NCBI RefSeq assembly: GCF_014851815.1
Contig: NZ_JACVAJ010000001.1
Coordinates: forward strand, 1,302,001 to 1,366,000
DNA from: Pseudoxanthomonas sp. PXM01
GTDB taxonomy: Bacteria; Pseudomonadota; Gammaproteobacteria; Xanthomonadales; Xanthomonadaceae
Direction: 5' to 3'
Length of the DNA: 64,000 nt
In this document: one piece after another, positions 1 through 8,746 of the stretch
How positions within the stretch are numbered: the stretch's first letter is position 1
Layout: each line of letters starts with the position of its first letter
Program-made: the position numbers and the translations under genes
Notes under the pieces: generated by a model
What the model saw: only the letters and a program-made list of their open reading frames with translations
What the model was told of the DNA's origin: nothing
Database searches by the model: none

Positions 1-2767
1 AGCGGTCCTTGATCTCGTAGCGCGCGGTGGAGCTGGTCGGCTCGTTGATGTTGACGCCCAGCTGCGAACCGTAACCCGAACCGGCGGTGGAGCTGGTCAG
101 CGCGGACACTTCCTCGGCGTTGGTGCGGGTGTAGCCCAGGGTCCAGGACCAGTCGCTCTCGGTCGAGAACGGCTTGGTCAACGAGACCGTCAGCTGCTGG
201 CCCTTGCCCTTGTTGGTGTTCTCCAGCAGGAAGACGTCACCGAAGTAGGTGTTGCGGCCGAAGCGTGCGCCGTTGCCCTGGATGCCGCCGGTGGACGTGG
301 TGTTGCCGAACGGACGCGGGCTGTTCGGGTTCCAGTACAGCACGCGGCCGTCCGGACCGACGTAGCCCGGGCCGACGTTGAGGCTGCGGTAGAACAGGCC
401 GTTCTTGACGTCCGTCAGCAGCAGCTCGGCCGAGGCCACGATGCCGTTCCACGGGGTTTCGACGTCGATCGCCAGGTTGGCCTTCCACACCGACGGCAGC
501 TCGAAGTCGCCGCTGATGGCGTTGACGTTGCGCACGCCGGCACCCGGCGTGGTCGGCACGTTCTGGTTCAGGCCGTCGGCGCTGAACGGAACGGTCTGCC
601 ACGCGCTCAGGTTCTGGTACGAGACGTAGTTCATGCCCGTGCTGCTGTAGGCATTGCCCACCCACACGTTCGGCGCGTCACCCTGGAACAGGCCCACGCC
701 ACCACGCAGCTGCATGGAACGCTCGGTGTCGAAGGTGTAGTTGAAGCCGAAGCGCGGCTGGATGATGAAGTCGCCGTTGTAGGTGTTGTTGTTGGCGATG
801 CCGAAGCCGCCGGTGTAGCCCGTGCCGCACGCGGCGTTGACCGTGCCCGGCGCTGCGGCGAAGCACTCGTTGAACGGCGGGTTCGGGCTGGCGCTCGGCT
901 TGTCAGCGCGCACGCCGAGGGTCAGCGTCAGGTTCGGCGTGACGTACCAGGTGTCCTGGACGAACAGGCCGAGGCTCTTGTTCTTGTAGCGTGCGGCGAT
1001 CGCGTTCGGATCGGTCGGGTTCGTCTGCAGGTCGTAGTCGAAGTACTGGCCACGCAGCAGGTTGCCGAAATCGGATGCGCCGTTCACCCGCGGGACGTAG
1101 AAGCTGTAGTTACCCCACGAATCCTGCAGGAAGAAGTTGTAGATCTCGCTTTCGCTGTATTCCGCACCGAACTTGAAGTCGTGGTCGCCGACGGTCCAGG
1201 TGGCGGCGCCGAAGTAGTTCCACGTTTCGGTCAGCAGCGCATTGCCCGGCGAGCTGCGCTCGGTACCCAGACGGATCGCATCCAGACCGGAGAAGCTGTT
1301 GCTGGTGCTGCCGATCGGGTTGTCGTTGCCGTTGCCGACGATGCCGTCATCGAAATAGACCTGGATGGTCGGCGCGGTGGTCGGGCTGATGCGGATCGCC
1401 GAGTAGTCGCGGTAAGACACCTTGAACTCGGTCGAGAACGTGTCGGACCAGTCGCTGAACAGCTGGCCGACGTAGCTTTCCACGGTCTTGGCGTGGTTGA
1501 ACCAGTTGGAGCTCAGCGCCAGGATGCTGGCGGTGGAGGCTTCCGGACGCACGCGGTTCTGTTCGAGCTTGCTGTAACGCAGGCTGGCGCGGTGGGCGTC
1601 GCTGATGTTCCAGTCCAGCTTCAGCGCGTACTCTTCCAGCTCGGTGTCGCCGCCGCCGGACAGGCCGCCGGCATCGAAGCCCCACACGTCGCGTGCGATG
1701 CGCTGCACTTCCGACAGGTCGGCGGCGGTGAAGTCGGCGTTGCCGGCCGCCAGCGGGTTGGTGCCCTGGCTCTTGCCGGCCGGGCCGATGTTGGTCTGCT
1801 TGAACTTCTCGTAGTTGGCGAAGAAGAACAGCTTGTCCTTGACGATCGGGCCGCCCAGGGTGACGCCCCAGGTGGACTCGTCGTCGTACTCGTCGAACGG
1901 CATGCCGGTGACATTGAGCGCCGTGCTGCCGGCCACGCGGCCCGGGTAGTCGCCGAACCAGTCGCCGTCACGGTACGTGCCGTAGACCGAACCGTGGAAC
2001 TCGTTGGTACCCGACTTGGTGACGGCGTTGACGTTGGCGCCGGCGGCGCCGGACATCGTCACGTCGTAGTTCGACAGGTTGACGTCGATGGCTTCGATGG
2101 CTTCCATCGAAACCGGCTGGCGCTGGGTCGGCATGTTGTTGCCTTCCAGACCGAAGGTGTCGCTGGCCGACACGCCGTCGATGGTGATCTTGTTGAAGCG
2201 CGGGTTCATGCCGCCGGCGGTGATGCTGCCCGAGGCACGGTCGCTGAAGGTCACGCGCGGGTCGAGGCGCATGTAATCCTGGATGTTGCCGTTGACCGAC
2301 GGCAGGGCCTCGATCGTCACGCGATCGACGCTGGTGCCCGAACCCATCTTGGTCGCGCTGAAGACTTCCGAACCACCGGAGAAGCCGACCGCGGTGACAG
2401 TTTCCAGCGTGGTGAGGTCGCCGGTCAGCGCGGCATTGATGGTGTTCACCTGGTTCAGCGTCAGGAACACGTTGTCTTCGGTCTTGGTGCCCGAACCGGA
2501 CTTGGTGATCGTCACCTGGTAGGGACCGCCGACGCGCAGGCCGCGCGCGTTGTAACGACCACTCTCGTCGGTGGTGGCGCGACTGACCGTGCCGGATTCG
2601 ACGTGGGTGATGGTCACCTCGGCGCCGGCGACGGGCTGGCCGCCATTGTCGGTGACCAGGCCGCCCACACCGGCCGACGTGCTCTGCGCGAAGGCAGGAG
2701 CGGCGGCAAGCGCGACGACGAGGCCAAGGCTGAGCTTGGACAGGCGAAGACGACGGGTTTGGTTCAT
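1..2767 (-). CDS. Oar-like TonB-dependent receptor with carboxypeptidase-regulatory N-terminal domain (3' part outside window)
   Basis: Outer-membrane TonB-dependent receptor of the Oar-like class; the substrate cannot be told from sequence. The visible 922 residues start with a Sec signal peptide (MNQTRRLRLSKLSLGLVVAL, cleaved near AFAQ). A CarboxypepD_reg-like beta-sandwich follows (about residues 30-115; GLVTDNGGQPVAGAEVTI, DESGRYNARGLRVGGPYQV). A plug region (VNGNIQDYMRLDPRV, NVNAVTKSGTNEFHGSVYG) leads into a long beta-barrel with repeated aromatic strands. The reading frame is open to the window edge, so the C-terminal strands are missing. The start has a GAGG ribosome site 8 nt upstream. 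A long leader separates it from the next gene, as expected for a gene with its own promoter. Family assignment is firm; the ligand is unknown. Confidence 0.9.
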   Translation of the reverse strand, partial: MNQTRRLRLSKLSLGLVVALAAAPAFAQSTSAGVGGLVTDNGGQPVAGAEVTITHVESGTVSRATTDESGRYNARGLRVGGPYQVTITKSGSGTKTEDNVFLTLNQVNTINAALTGDLTTLETVTAVGFSGGSEVFSATKMGSGTSVDRVTIEALPSVNGNIQDYMRLDPRVTFSDRASGSITAGGMNPRFNKITIDGVSASDTFGLEGNNMPTQRQPVSMEAIEAIDVNLSNYDVTMSGAAGANVNAVTKSGTNEFHGSVYGTYRDGDWFGDYPGRVAGSTALNVTGMPFDEYDDESTWGVTLGGPIVKDKLFFFANYEKFKQTNIGPAGKSQGTNPLAAGNADFTAADLSEVQRIARDVWGFDAGGLSGGGDTELEEYALKLDWNISDAHRASLRYSKLEQNRVRPEASTASILALSSNWFNHAKTVESYVGQLFSDWSDTFSTEFKVSYRDYSAIRISPTTAPTIQVYFDDGIVGNGNDNPIGSTSNSFSGLDAIRLGTERSSPGNALLTETWNYFGAATWTVGDHDFKFGAEYSESEIYNFFLQDSWGNYSFYVPRVNGASDFGNLLRGQYFDYDLQTNPTDPNAIAARYKNKSLGLFVQDTWYVTPNLTLTLGVRADKPSASPNPPFNECFAAAPGTVNAACGTGYTGGFGIANNNTYNGDFIIQPRFGFNYTFDTERSMQLRGGVGLFQGDAPNVWVGNAYSSTGMNYVSYQNLSAWQTVPFSADGLNQNVPTTPGAGVRNVNAISGDFELPSVWKANLAIDVETPWNGIVASAELLLTDVKNGLFYRSLNVGPGYVGPDGRVLYWNPNSPRPFGNTTSTGGIQGNGARFGRNTYFGDVFLLENTNKGKGQQLTVSLTKPFSTESDWSWTLGYTRTNAEEVSALTSSTAGSGYGSQLGVNINEPTSSTARYEIKDR

Positions 2768-2892
2768 CGGATAAACCTCAGGTACGGGAGTGATGTGGCG
2801 AAGCTGGCTGACAAGACGTGCGCGGAAGCGACCGTGAAGGTCGTTTCGGAAGGGCGTGCTAGGGGTTCCCATGGCCCACGCGGCGTCCGCGG

Positions 2893-2910
2893 AGGTTAAT
2901 AACAGGTTAA
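2893..2910. promoter_or_regulatory. Direct repeat AGGTTAA-TAAC-AGGTTAA upstream of the TonB receptor
   Basis: Two identical AGGTTAA heptamers lie 11 bases apart, one helical turn, about 126 bases upstream of the receptor start. On the receptor's strand they read TTAACCT-GTTA-TTAACCT. The surrounding 60 bases are the most AT-rich of the intergenic region, where a promoter would be expected. A tandem repeat on one helix face is typical of an activator or repressor site. No known regulator is recognised, and I could not place a convincing -35/-10 pair. Confidence 0.35.
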
Positions 2911-3033
2911 CACGATAGGACCATTTTGTGACCGCGGCATGACAAAGTTTCCGCAGTGCAGCACGGTCGACGGGCCGCGGTTGTGGCCGGGCTCGTTCGA
3001 CGATCCGGCCATCTGGCAGCCGGCCTGGCTCCG

Positions 3034-3636
3034 TCAGATGTTGGGGGGCGTGAGCTTCAGGTACGTACCGATGCCGTCCAGCACCATTTGCACGGAAATG
3101 GCGACCAGAAGCATGCCCATTAGCCGCTCGATCGCGGTCAGCACGCGCCGCCCCAGCCATTTGTAGAGGACGGTCGCGGAGAACAGGATCACCGCCGTCG
3201 CCCCCCAGGCCAGCAACAGGGCCAGGCTCCAGTCGCCGAGCCGGGACGGGTCATTGCTGCCCATCAGCATGACGGCCGCCATGCCGGACGGACCGGCCAC
3301 CAGCGGAATGGCCAAGGGCACGATGAAGGGCTCCCCGCCGGGAAGCTCGCCCATCAGGCCCTCCGGCCGCGGAAAGATCATCCTCACGCCAATCAGGAAC
3401 AGCACGATGCCGCCGGCGATCGCGACCGATTCCTGGCGCAGGTGCATCAACTCCAGGGCGTACTTGCCGCCCCACAGGAACAGCATCAGCACGACCAGGG
3501 CGATCAGCAGCTCACGTATCACCACGATGCGCTGCCGGCGCGGCGGCAGCGGCTTGAGCACGCTGAGGAACACCGGGATGTTGCCCAGCGGGTCCAGGAT
3601 CAGGAACAGCAGCAGGGCCGCCGAGAGGACGGTCAT
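3034..3636 (-). CDS. MarC family integral membrane protein
   Basis: A 200-residue inner-membrane protein of the MarC/UPF0056 family, usual length, with about six hydrophobic segments. The family signature LFLILDPLGNIPVFLSVL sits in the first membrane helix, and the second half repeats it with PLAIPLVAGPSGMAAVML. The biochemical function of the family is not established, and the historical link to multiple antibiotic resistance has been withdrawn for E. coli MarC. The chosen ATG overlaps the stop of the upstream SDR gene (ATGA) and has a GGAAGG site before it. It is the last gene of the grxD-SDR-marC operon. Confidence 0.85.
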   Translation of the reverse strand: MTVLSAALLLFLILDPLGNIPVFLSVLKPLPPRRQRIVVIRELLIALVVLMLFLWGGKYALELMHLRQESVAIAGGIVLFLIGVRMIFPRPEGLMGELPGGEPFIVPLAIPLVAGPSGMAAVMLMGSNDPSRLGDWSLALLLAWGATAVILFSATVLYKWLGRRVLTAIERLMGMLLVAISVQMVLDGIGTYLKLTPPNI

Positions 3637-4379
3637 GCCCGCACCTTCCATATCTGCCCCCTGTACTCGGTGCCTGCAGATGACAGCAGGGTGACACAGG
3701 CACGCGCATAGTCGCCGGCGTCGCGCGCCTGCGCATCGGTGTCGTCGGCATAGGCGCGCGAGCGCAACCCGGTACGCATCGGCCCGGGCTGCAATGCGGA
3801 CACACGGACCGTGCTGGTGGCCAGTTCGGCGTGCAGCATGCCCACCATGGAGGTCAATCCGTGCTGGGCGACGCCGTAAGCCCCCCAATACGCCTGCCCG
3901 ACGCGCGCCAGATCATCGACGCTGAAGACCAGCGCCGCGTCATCCGATTGCTTCAGCAGCGGCAGGCAGGCCTGCGACAGCCACCACGGTGCAGTGAGGT
4001 TGACGTGCACGACGCGCGCAAAGGCTGCCGGGTCGGTGTGCTCGAGGGGCGTCAGCCCCTTGAACTCGGCCGCGCAATGCAGGACGCCGTCGAGACGGCC
4101 GAGTTCGCCATGGATCCGATCGGCCAGTTCGGCGTAGTCGTCGGGCGTCGCGCCCTCCAGGTCGAGCGGATACAGCAAAGGCTCTGCCCCGACCTGCGCC
4201 ACCGCGTCGTACACGCGATTCAATTTCGGCACCTTGCGCCCCAGCAGCACCACCGTCGCCCCCGCTTCCGCACATGCGACCGCGGCTGCACTGCCCAGGC
4301 CGCCGTGCGCACCACTGACCAGCACGACGCGCTGGTCCAGCGCGCGCGGCGCACGCGTCGGCAGTCCGAGCAGACTCAC
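3633..4379 (-). CDS. Short-chain dehydrogenase/reductase (YciK-like) with Gln in place of the catalytic Lys
   Basis: A 248-residue classical-length SDR resembling YciK. The N-terminal Rossmann nucleotide site reads VSGAHGGLG (TGxxxGxG-like). The NNAG-equivalent is HCAAE, and the active-site Ser is in VFSVDD (S153). The expected YxxxK motif reads Y168-G-V-A-Q172, so the conserved Lys is replaced by Gln. Activity may be altered or lost, or another residue may substitute. GTG start: it overlaps the grxD stop by 4 bases (GTGA), and the 3' end overlaps marC by 4, so all three genes are probably translated coupled. The substrate is unknown. Confidence 0.85.
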   Translation of the reverse strand: MSLLGLPTRAPRALDQRVVLVSGAHGGLGSAAAVACAEAGATVVLLGRKVPKLNRVYDAVAQVGAEPLLYPLDLEGATPDDYAELADRIHGELGRLDGVLHCAAEFKGLTPLEHTDPAAFARVVHVNLTAPWWLSQACLPLLKQSDDAALVFSVDDLARVGQAYWGAYGVAQHGLTSMVGMLHAELATSTVRVSALQPGPMRTGLRSRAYADDTDAQARDAGDYARACVTLLSSAGTEYRGQIWKVRA

Positions 4380-4696
4380 GGTGTGTAAGCCTCGGTCACG
4401 ATGCGCTGCAGCTCGCCCGACTCGTGCAGTTCCAGGGTGATGTCGCAGCCACCGATCAGCTCGCCATTGATGAAGAGCTGCGGAAACGTCGGCCAGTTGG
4501 AGAAGCGCGGCAGGTTGGCACGGATCTCGGGCTCTTCGAGCACGTTGATCACATGGAGCTGTTCGGCACCCGCTTCGCGCAGCGCGTGCACGGCCCGGCT
4601 GGAGAAACCGCACATCGGGAACTGTGGCGTGCCCTTCATGAAAAGGACGATCGGGTGGCCATCCACTTCGGCCTGGATGCGTTCCATCACCGGCAT
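4376..4696 (-). CDS. grxD: Monothiol glutaredoxin Grx4 (GrxD)
   Basis: A 106-residue monothiol CGFS glutaredoxin, a cytosolic carrier for [2Fe-2S] clusters that works with BolA and glutathione in iron-sulfur trafficking. The active site is [14 protein letters not shown], followed by the [17 protein letters not shown] thioredoxin-fold segment that carries the cis-Pro and the glutathione-binding GGCD. Length and motifs match E. coli GrxD. The start has GGAG 8 nt upstream. It heads the operon with the SDR and marC and is divergent from sodB. Pairing an Fe-S/iron gene with the iron superoxide dismutase fits shared iron or redox control, but no Fur box was identified. Confidence 0.95.
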   Translation of the reverse strand: MPVMERIQAEVDGHPIVLFMKGTPQFPMCGFSSRAVHALREAGAEQLHVINVLEEPEIRANLPRFSNWPTFPQLFINGELIGGCDITLELHESGELQRIVTEAYTP

Positions 4697-4853
4697 GCTG
4701 ATTTCTCCTTCGTTGACGGTTTGGCAACCACCGTCGGGTACACTTTCGGTCCGTTCCGCAGGGCGTACCTGCGGCTCGCATAGTGTAAGCCTTTGCATCG
4801 CCCGCCGATGCCGGGCACGTCCTCTTGACCCGCCTAGCGTAAGGAACCAAGCC

Positions 4854-5432
4854 ATGGCCATCGAACTGCCCCCCCTGCCCTACGACCGCACCGCGCTGGA
4901 GCCGCACATCTCCGGCGAGACCATCGACTTCCACTACAGCAAGCACCACAAGACCTACGTCGACAACCTCAACAAGCTGATCGAGGGCACCGAGTTCGCC
5001 GATGCGTCGCTGGAAGAGATCGTGCGCAAGTCGCAGGGCGGCATGTTCAACAACGCCGCGCAGGTCTGGAACCACACCTTCTACTGGAACGGCCTCAAGC
5101 CGAACGGTGGCGGCGAGCCGACCGGCAAGCTGGCCGAACTGATCAACAAGGCCTTCGGCGACTTCGCCAAGTTCAAGGAAGAGTTCACCAAGACCGCCAT
5201 CGGCACCTTCGGTTCCGGCTGGGGCTGGCTGGTGCAGCGTCCGGACGGTTCGCTGGCGCTGGTCAGCACGTCCAACGCCGCCACCCCGCTGACCGGCGAA
5301 GACAAGCCGCTGCTGACCATCGATGTGTGGGAGCACGCCTACTACATCGACTACCGCAACGCCCGTCCCAAGTACGTGGAATCGTTCTGGGCACTGGTGA
5401 ACTGGGACTTCGTGGCCGGCAACCTGCGCTGA
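4854..5432 (+). CDS. sodB: Superoxide dismutase, Fe type
   Basis: A 192-residue iron superoxide dismutase that converts superoxide to oxygen and hydrogen peroxide in the cytosol. Metal ligands are visible: [10 protein letters not shown] at the N-terminus, QVWNHTFYW in the middle, and [13 protein letters not shown] near the C-terminus. The [17 protein letters not shown] run and [11 protein letters not shown] are typical of the Fe-type rather than Mn-type subgroup. The ATG has an AAGGA site 8 nt upstream. It is divergent from grxD and followed by a strong intrinsic terminator, so probably monocistronic. Confidence 0.96.
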   Translation: MAIELPPLPYDRTALEPHISGETIDFHYSKHHKTYVDNLNKLIEGTEFADASLEEIVRKSQGGMFNNAAQVWNHTFYWNGLKPNGGGEPTGKLAELINKAFGDFAKFKEEFTKTAIGTFGSGWGWLVQRPDGSLALVSTSNAATPLTGEDKPLLTIDVWEHAYYIDYRNARPKYVESFWALVNWDFVAGNLR

Positions 5433-5456
5433 GCGCGGATCACCGCTGTATATGAG

Positions 5457-5487
5457 AACGGCCGGGGAAACCCGGCCGTTTTCTTTT
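5457..5487 (+). terminator. Rho-independent terminator after sodB
   Basis: A perfect 10-bp stem AACGGCCGGG / CCCGGCCGTT with a GAAA tetraloop, followed by TTCTTTT. It lies 25 bases after the sodB stop and just beyond the 3' end of the convergent purK gene. It clearly terminates sodB. The hairpin may also stop purEK transcripts, although the minus-strand side has no good T run. Confidence 0.92.
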
Positions 5488-5509
5488 GAGTCTGCAGGCA
5501 ACGATTGCG

Positions 5510-6652
5510 TCAGCCGGAAAGCCGCGCCACGACGGGCGCCACCTGGGCCTCGCGTCCCAGCACCCCCCCCACGCGCGCCAGCGCCTGGGCCAGCGACGAT
5601 GCATCGTCCGCACGCAGCGTGGCATGACCCACCTTGCGGCCAGTGCGCGGCTCCTTGCCGTAGTCGTGCCAGTGGCCGCCGGCTTCCTGCAGCACGGCGC
5701 GCGCATCCGGCATCTCGCCGATCCAGTTGAGCATGCAGGCCTGGCCCAGCACGCGCGTATCGCCCAGCGGCAGGCCGAGCACCGCACGCAGGTGGTTCTG
5801 GAATTGCGAGGTCTCCGCACCCTCGATCGTCCAATGGCCCGAGTTGTGCACGCGCGGCGCCATCTCGTTGGCGAGCAACGCACCGTCGCGGTAGAACAGC
5901 TCAAGTGCGAACACACCCACGTAATCCAGCGACTCGGCCAAGCGCCGCGCGTGCGCGCAGGCAGCATCCGCCAGTGCCGCATCGACGCGCGCGGGTGCCA
6001 GGCTCGCCGACAGCACGCCGTCGACATGCCAGTTCTCGGTCAGCGGCCAGGTGCGGAATTCGCCATCACGGCCGCGTACCGCGACCACCGACAGCTCACG
6101 CTCGAACGGGATGAAGGCCTCGACGATCAGTCCGACGGTGGCCGCCTGCGCACCCAACGCCTCCCAGGCGGCATCGACGTCGGCCGGCGACTTGATGCGG
6201 AACTGGCCCTTGCCGTCGTAGCCCAGGCGCCGCGTCTTGAGGATGCACGCGCCGCCGAGCCGCTCGACTTCCGCACGGAGCGCTTCCAGGCTGTCGACGT
6301 CGGCGAAGGCGCCCACGGGAATTCCGAGCTCGCGGAACAGGGTCTTCTCGACCAGACGATCCTGCGCGACGGCCAACGCACGCGGGTTGGGAAACACCGG
6401 CACACGACCGGCAAGCCACTCCGCGCTTTCCGCCGGCACGTTCTCGAAATCGAACGTGGCCACATCCACCTTGGAGGCGAACTCGGCCAGTGCGGCTTCA
6501 TCGCGGTAGTCGCCCACCAGCAACGGCGCGAATTGCCCGGCGCAGGCATCCGGCGCGGTATCCATCACCAGGAAGCGCAGGCCGAGCGGCGCACCCGAGA
6601 GCGCGAGCATGCGGGCCAACTGCCCGCCGCCGAGGATGCCGACCGTGGTCAT
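5510..6652 (-). CDS. purK: N5-carboxyaminoimidazole ribonucleotide synthase (PurK)
   Basis: A 380-residue ATP-grasp enzyme of purine biosynthesis. It carboxylates AIR to N5-CAIR with ATP and bicarbonate. The N-terminal dinucleotide-like fold begins [13 protein letters not shown]. The ATP-grasp core includes [15 protein letters not shown] (P-loop-like strand), [14 protein letters not shown] and the metal-binding [25 protein letters not shown]. Length is usual. The start overlaps the purE stop by 4 bases (ATGA), so the two sequential enzymes are translationally coupled. Confidence 0.96.
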   Translation of the reverse strand: MTTVGILGGGQLARMLALSGAPLGLRFLVMDTAPDACAGQFAPLLVGDYRDEAALAEFASKVDVATFDFENVPAESAEWLAGRVPVFPNPRALAVAQDRLVEKTLFRELGIPVGAFADVDSLEALRAEVERLGGACILKTRRLGYDGKGQFRIKSPADVDAAWEALGAQAATVGLIVEAFIPFERELSVVAVRGRDGEFRTWPLTENWHVDGVLSASLAPARVDAALADAACAHARRLAESLDYVGVFALELFYRDGALLANEMAPRVHNSGHWTIEGAETSQFQNHLRAVLGLPLGDTRVLGQACMLNWIGEMPDARAVLQEAGGHWHDYGKEPRTGRKVGHATLRADDASSLAQALARVGGVLGREAQVAPVVARLSG

Positions 6653-7158
6653 AGCGGCTGGCGCGGATCGTCGTGCGCCATCACATCATCGGTCTGGCGG
6701 GTGCGGAAGGCGTCGAGCGCGGTGCCGATCGCCGGATGCTCCGGTGCCAGCAGCGCCGCCGCGAACAGGCCGGCATTGGCCGCGCCCGCGTTGCCGATGG
6801 CGAACGTCGCCACCGGGATGCCGGCCGGCATCTGCACGATGGACAGCAACGAATCCATGCCATTGAGCGCTTTCGACTGCACCGGCACGCCCAGCACCGG
6901 CACCGCCGTCTTCGCCGCGAGCATGCCTGGCAGGTGTGCGGCACCGCCAGCGCCGGCGATGATGGCGCGCAGTCCGCGCGACGCCGCTGCTTCCGCGTAC
7001 GAGAACAGCACGTCCGGCGTGCGATGTGCGGAGACGACTTTCACTTCGTAGGGAACGCCCAGCGCATCCAGCTTCTGCGCGGCATGCTGCATGGTCTCCC
7101 AGTCGGAGCGGGAACCCATCACGATGCCCACGACGGGGCTGGAAACGCTGGCGGTCAT
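6649..7158 (-). CDS. purE: N5-carboxyaminoimidazole ribonucleotide mutase (PurE)
   Basis: A 169-residue class I PurE, which rearranges N5-CAIR from PurK to CAIR. Signature elements are [13 protein letters not shown] (phosphate-binding), [12 protein letters not shown] with the catalytic His, and [12 protein letters not shown] followed by [25 protein letters not shown]. The ATG is chosen because GAGG lies 7 nt upstream; a TTG six codons earlier has no better site. First gene of the purEK pair, divergent from the Trm112-like gene. Confidence 0.95.
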   Translation of the reverse strand: MTASVSSPVVGIVMGSRSDWETMQHAAQKLDALGVPYEVKVVSAHRTPDVLFSYAEAAASRGLRAIIAGAGGAAHLPGMLAAKTAVPVLGVPVQSKALNGMDSLLSIVQMPAGIPVATFAIGNAGAANAGLFAAALLAPEHPAIGTALDAFRTRQTDDVMAHDDPRQPL

Positions 7159-7222
7159 GGCCGTCCTCGGTCGCAAAGACGTATTCTACCCTCCTGACCG
7201 AACCGCTGATCGAGTCCCCCAC

Positions 7223-7492
7223 ATGGACCGCAAACTGCTCGACCTCCTCTGCTGCCCCACCACCCGCCAGCCGCTGGCCGTACTCGATGCGCGCGGACTG
7301 GAAGCGCTGAACCGCGCCATCGGCGACGGGCAGGTCAAGCGCGCCGACGACACCGCGCAGACCGACGCGCTGCGCGAGGCGCTGGTCACGCACGACCGCA
7401 AGACCGTCTACCGCGTTGAGGACGGCATCCCCGTGCTGCTCGCCGAGGAGGCGATCGCCACCGCACAGGTCACCGACTTCCCCGCGCGATGA
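7223..7492 (+). CDS. Trm112-like protein lacking most zinc cysteines
   Basis: An 89-residue protein that aligns end to end with the YcaR/Trm112 family: MDRKLLDLLCCPTTRQPL at the start and VYRVEDGIPVLLAEEA at the end. Two differences stand out against the roughly 60-residue YcaR. The CPxC zinc knuckle reads CPTT and the distal Cys is gone, so zinc binding is unlikely. A charged segment of about 30 residues (about 24-55) is inserted between the two conserved halves. Trm112 proteins act as small partners of methyltransferases in eukaryotes and archaea; the bacterial role is unclear. The stop overlaps the nadC start by 4 bases (ATGA). Confidence 0.8.
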   Translation: MDRKLLDLLCCPTTRQPLAVLDARGLEALNRAIGDGQVKRADDTAQTDALREALVTHDRKTVYRVEDGIPVLLAEEAIATAQVTDFPAR

Positions 7493-8355
7493 GCCAGCGC
7501 CCGACACCACCGCCGGCGGACGTCGTGGCCTCGGATGTCGCGCGCGCACTGGCGGAGGATGTCGGCAGCGGCGACGTCACCGCCGCCCTGCTGCCGGATA
7601 CGGCTGACATCGCCTATCTGCTGTGCAAGGAGAGCGCCGTCGTTGCCGGTCGCCCCTGGTTCGATGCCTGCCATCGTGCGCTCGATCCCGACGTGCGGAT
7701 CGACTGGCGTGTGGAGGACGGCGATCGTGTGCCCGCCGGCACCGTGCTGGCCACGCTGGCGGGGCGGACACGTGCGCTGGTCACTGCAGAGCGTTCGTCG
7801 CTGAACTTCCTTCAGACCCTGTCCGGCACCGCCACCGTCACTGCCCAGTATGTCGATGCCGTGCGCGGCACCGGCTGTACGATCCTGGATACGCGCAAGA
7901 CCCTGCCCGGCCTGCGTCTGGCGCAGAAGTACGCGGTCCGTTGCGGCGGCGGACGGAACCACCGCATCGGCCTGTACGACACCGTGATGCTGAAAGAAAA
8001 CCACGTGCGGGCCGCGGGCTCGCTGGTGGCGGCCATCCATGCCGCCCGCAGCGCGCAGCCCTCGCTGCCCCTCATCGTGGAAGTGGAAACCCTCGCGCAA
8101 CTCGACGAGGCGCTGGCGGAAGGCTGCGAGCGCATCCTGATCGACGACTTCGATGCCGATGCCCGGCGCGAGGCCGTGCGTCGCGCCAAGGCGGCACCGT
8201 ACGACGGTCGCATCCCGCTCGAGGTCTCCGGCAGCGTGGACCTGACGACGCTGCGCGGCATCGCGGAAGACGGCGTGGACTTCGTGTCGATCGGCGGTCT
8301 GACCAAGCATGTCCGCGCCATCGACCTGTCGATGAAACTGGGCCCCGCGCCGTGA
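7489..8355 (+). CDS. nadC: Nicotinate-nucleotide pyrophosphorylase (carboxylating), NadC
   Basis: A 288-residue quinolinate phosphoribosyltransferase. It converts quinolinate and PRPP to nicotinate mononucleotide, CO2 and pyrophosphate, the last step of de novo NAD ring formation. Family motifs in order: LAEDVGSGDVTAALLP, TAERSSLNFLQTLSGTAT, TILDTRKTLPGLRLAQKYAV with RCGGGRNHRIGLYD (phosphoribosyl/quinolinate site), LIVEVETLAQ, ILIDDFD, and LEVSGSVDLTTLRGIAEDGVDFVSIGGLTKH. Usual length. Translationally coupled to the Trm112-like gene and followed 7 bases later by the DUF3301 gene. Confidence 0.96.
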   Translation: MSQRPTPPPADVVASDVARALAEDVGSGDVTAALLPDTADIAYLLCKESAVVAGRPWFDACHRALDPDVRIDWRVEDGDRVPAGTVLATLAGRTRALVTAERSSLNFLQTLSGTATVTAQYVDAVRGTGCTILDTRKTLPGLRLAQKYAVRCGGGRNHRIGLYDTVMLKENHVRAAGSLVAAIHAARSAQPSLPLIVEVETLAQLDEALAEGCERILIDDFDADARREAVRRAKAAPYDGRIPLEVSGSVDLTTLRGIAEDGVDFVSIGGLTKHVRAIDLSMKLGPAP

Positions 8356-8362
8356 GGCTCGC

Positions 8363-8698
8363 ATGTCGCCCCTGAGCGCGTTGCTGTGGCTGATCGCCGG
8401 CGGTGCCGCGTTCGCCTACTGGAACGCCGCACGCGCGGCTGCCGAACGTGCCGGCCTGCTGGGCCGCAATGCGTGCAAGGCCGCGGGCGTCATCTGGCTG
8501 GACCAGAGCGTGCACGCCAACGGAGTACGGCTGTGCCGCGGCGAGGACGGCTGGCTGGGTTTCGAGCGCAGCTTCCGCTTCGAGTATTCGTACGACGGCA
8601 TCGATCGCCATGTCGGCCGACTCGTGCTGCGTAAAGGCCAGCTGGTGTCGTTCGTGGGGCCGGTCGCCCCGTCGGTGACGCCGATCGATCGGCACTGA
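8363..8698 (+). CDS. DUF3301 family membrane-anchored protein
   Basis: A 111-residue protein of the DUF3301 type, function unknown. A single N-terminal hydrophobic segment (SALLWLIAGGAAFAYWNAA) is followed by LLGRNACKAAGVIWLDQSVHANGVRLCRGEDGW and a beta-rich region FERSFRFEYSYDGIDRHVGRLVLRKGQLV. This composition is characteristic of the family. It would sit in the inner membrane with a soluble C-terminal domain. It follows nadC closely, so probably shares its transcript. Confidence 0.75.
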   Translation: MSPLSALLWLIAGGAAFAYWNAARAAAERAGLLGRNACKAAGVIWLDQSVHANGVRLCRGEDGWLGFERSFRFEYSYDGIDRHVGRLVLRKGQLVSFVGPVAPSVTPIDRH

Positions 8699-8746
8699 GC
8701 CGTCGCGGTCGGCGGCCCGGTCGACCGGATACGCCGTGTACCTCGT

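Noticed and set aside
1181..2899. A 572-codon open frame on the plus strand across the TonB receptor
   Set aside because: Composition is Val/Gly/Arg/Ala filler without domains. The minus strand encodes a full signal peptide, plug and barrel; the plus frame is an antisense shadow caused by high GC.
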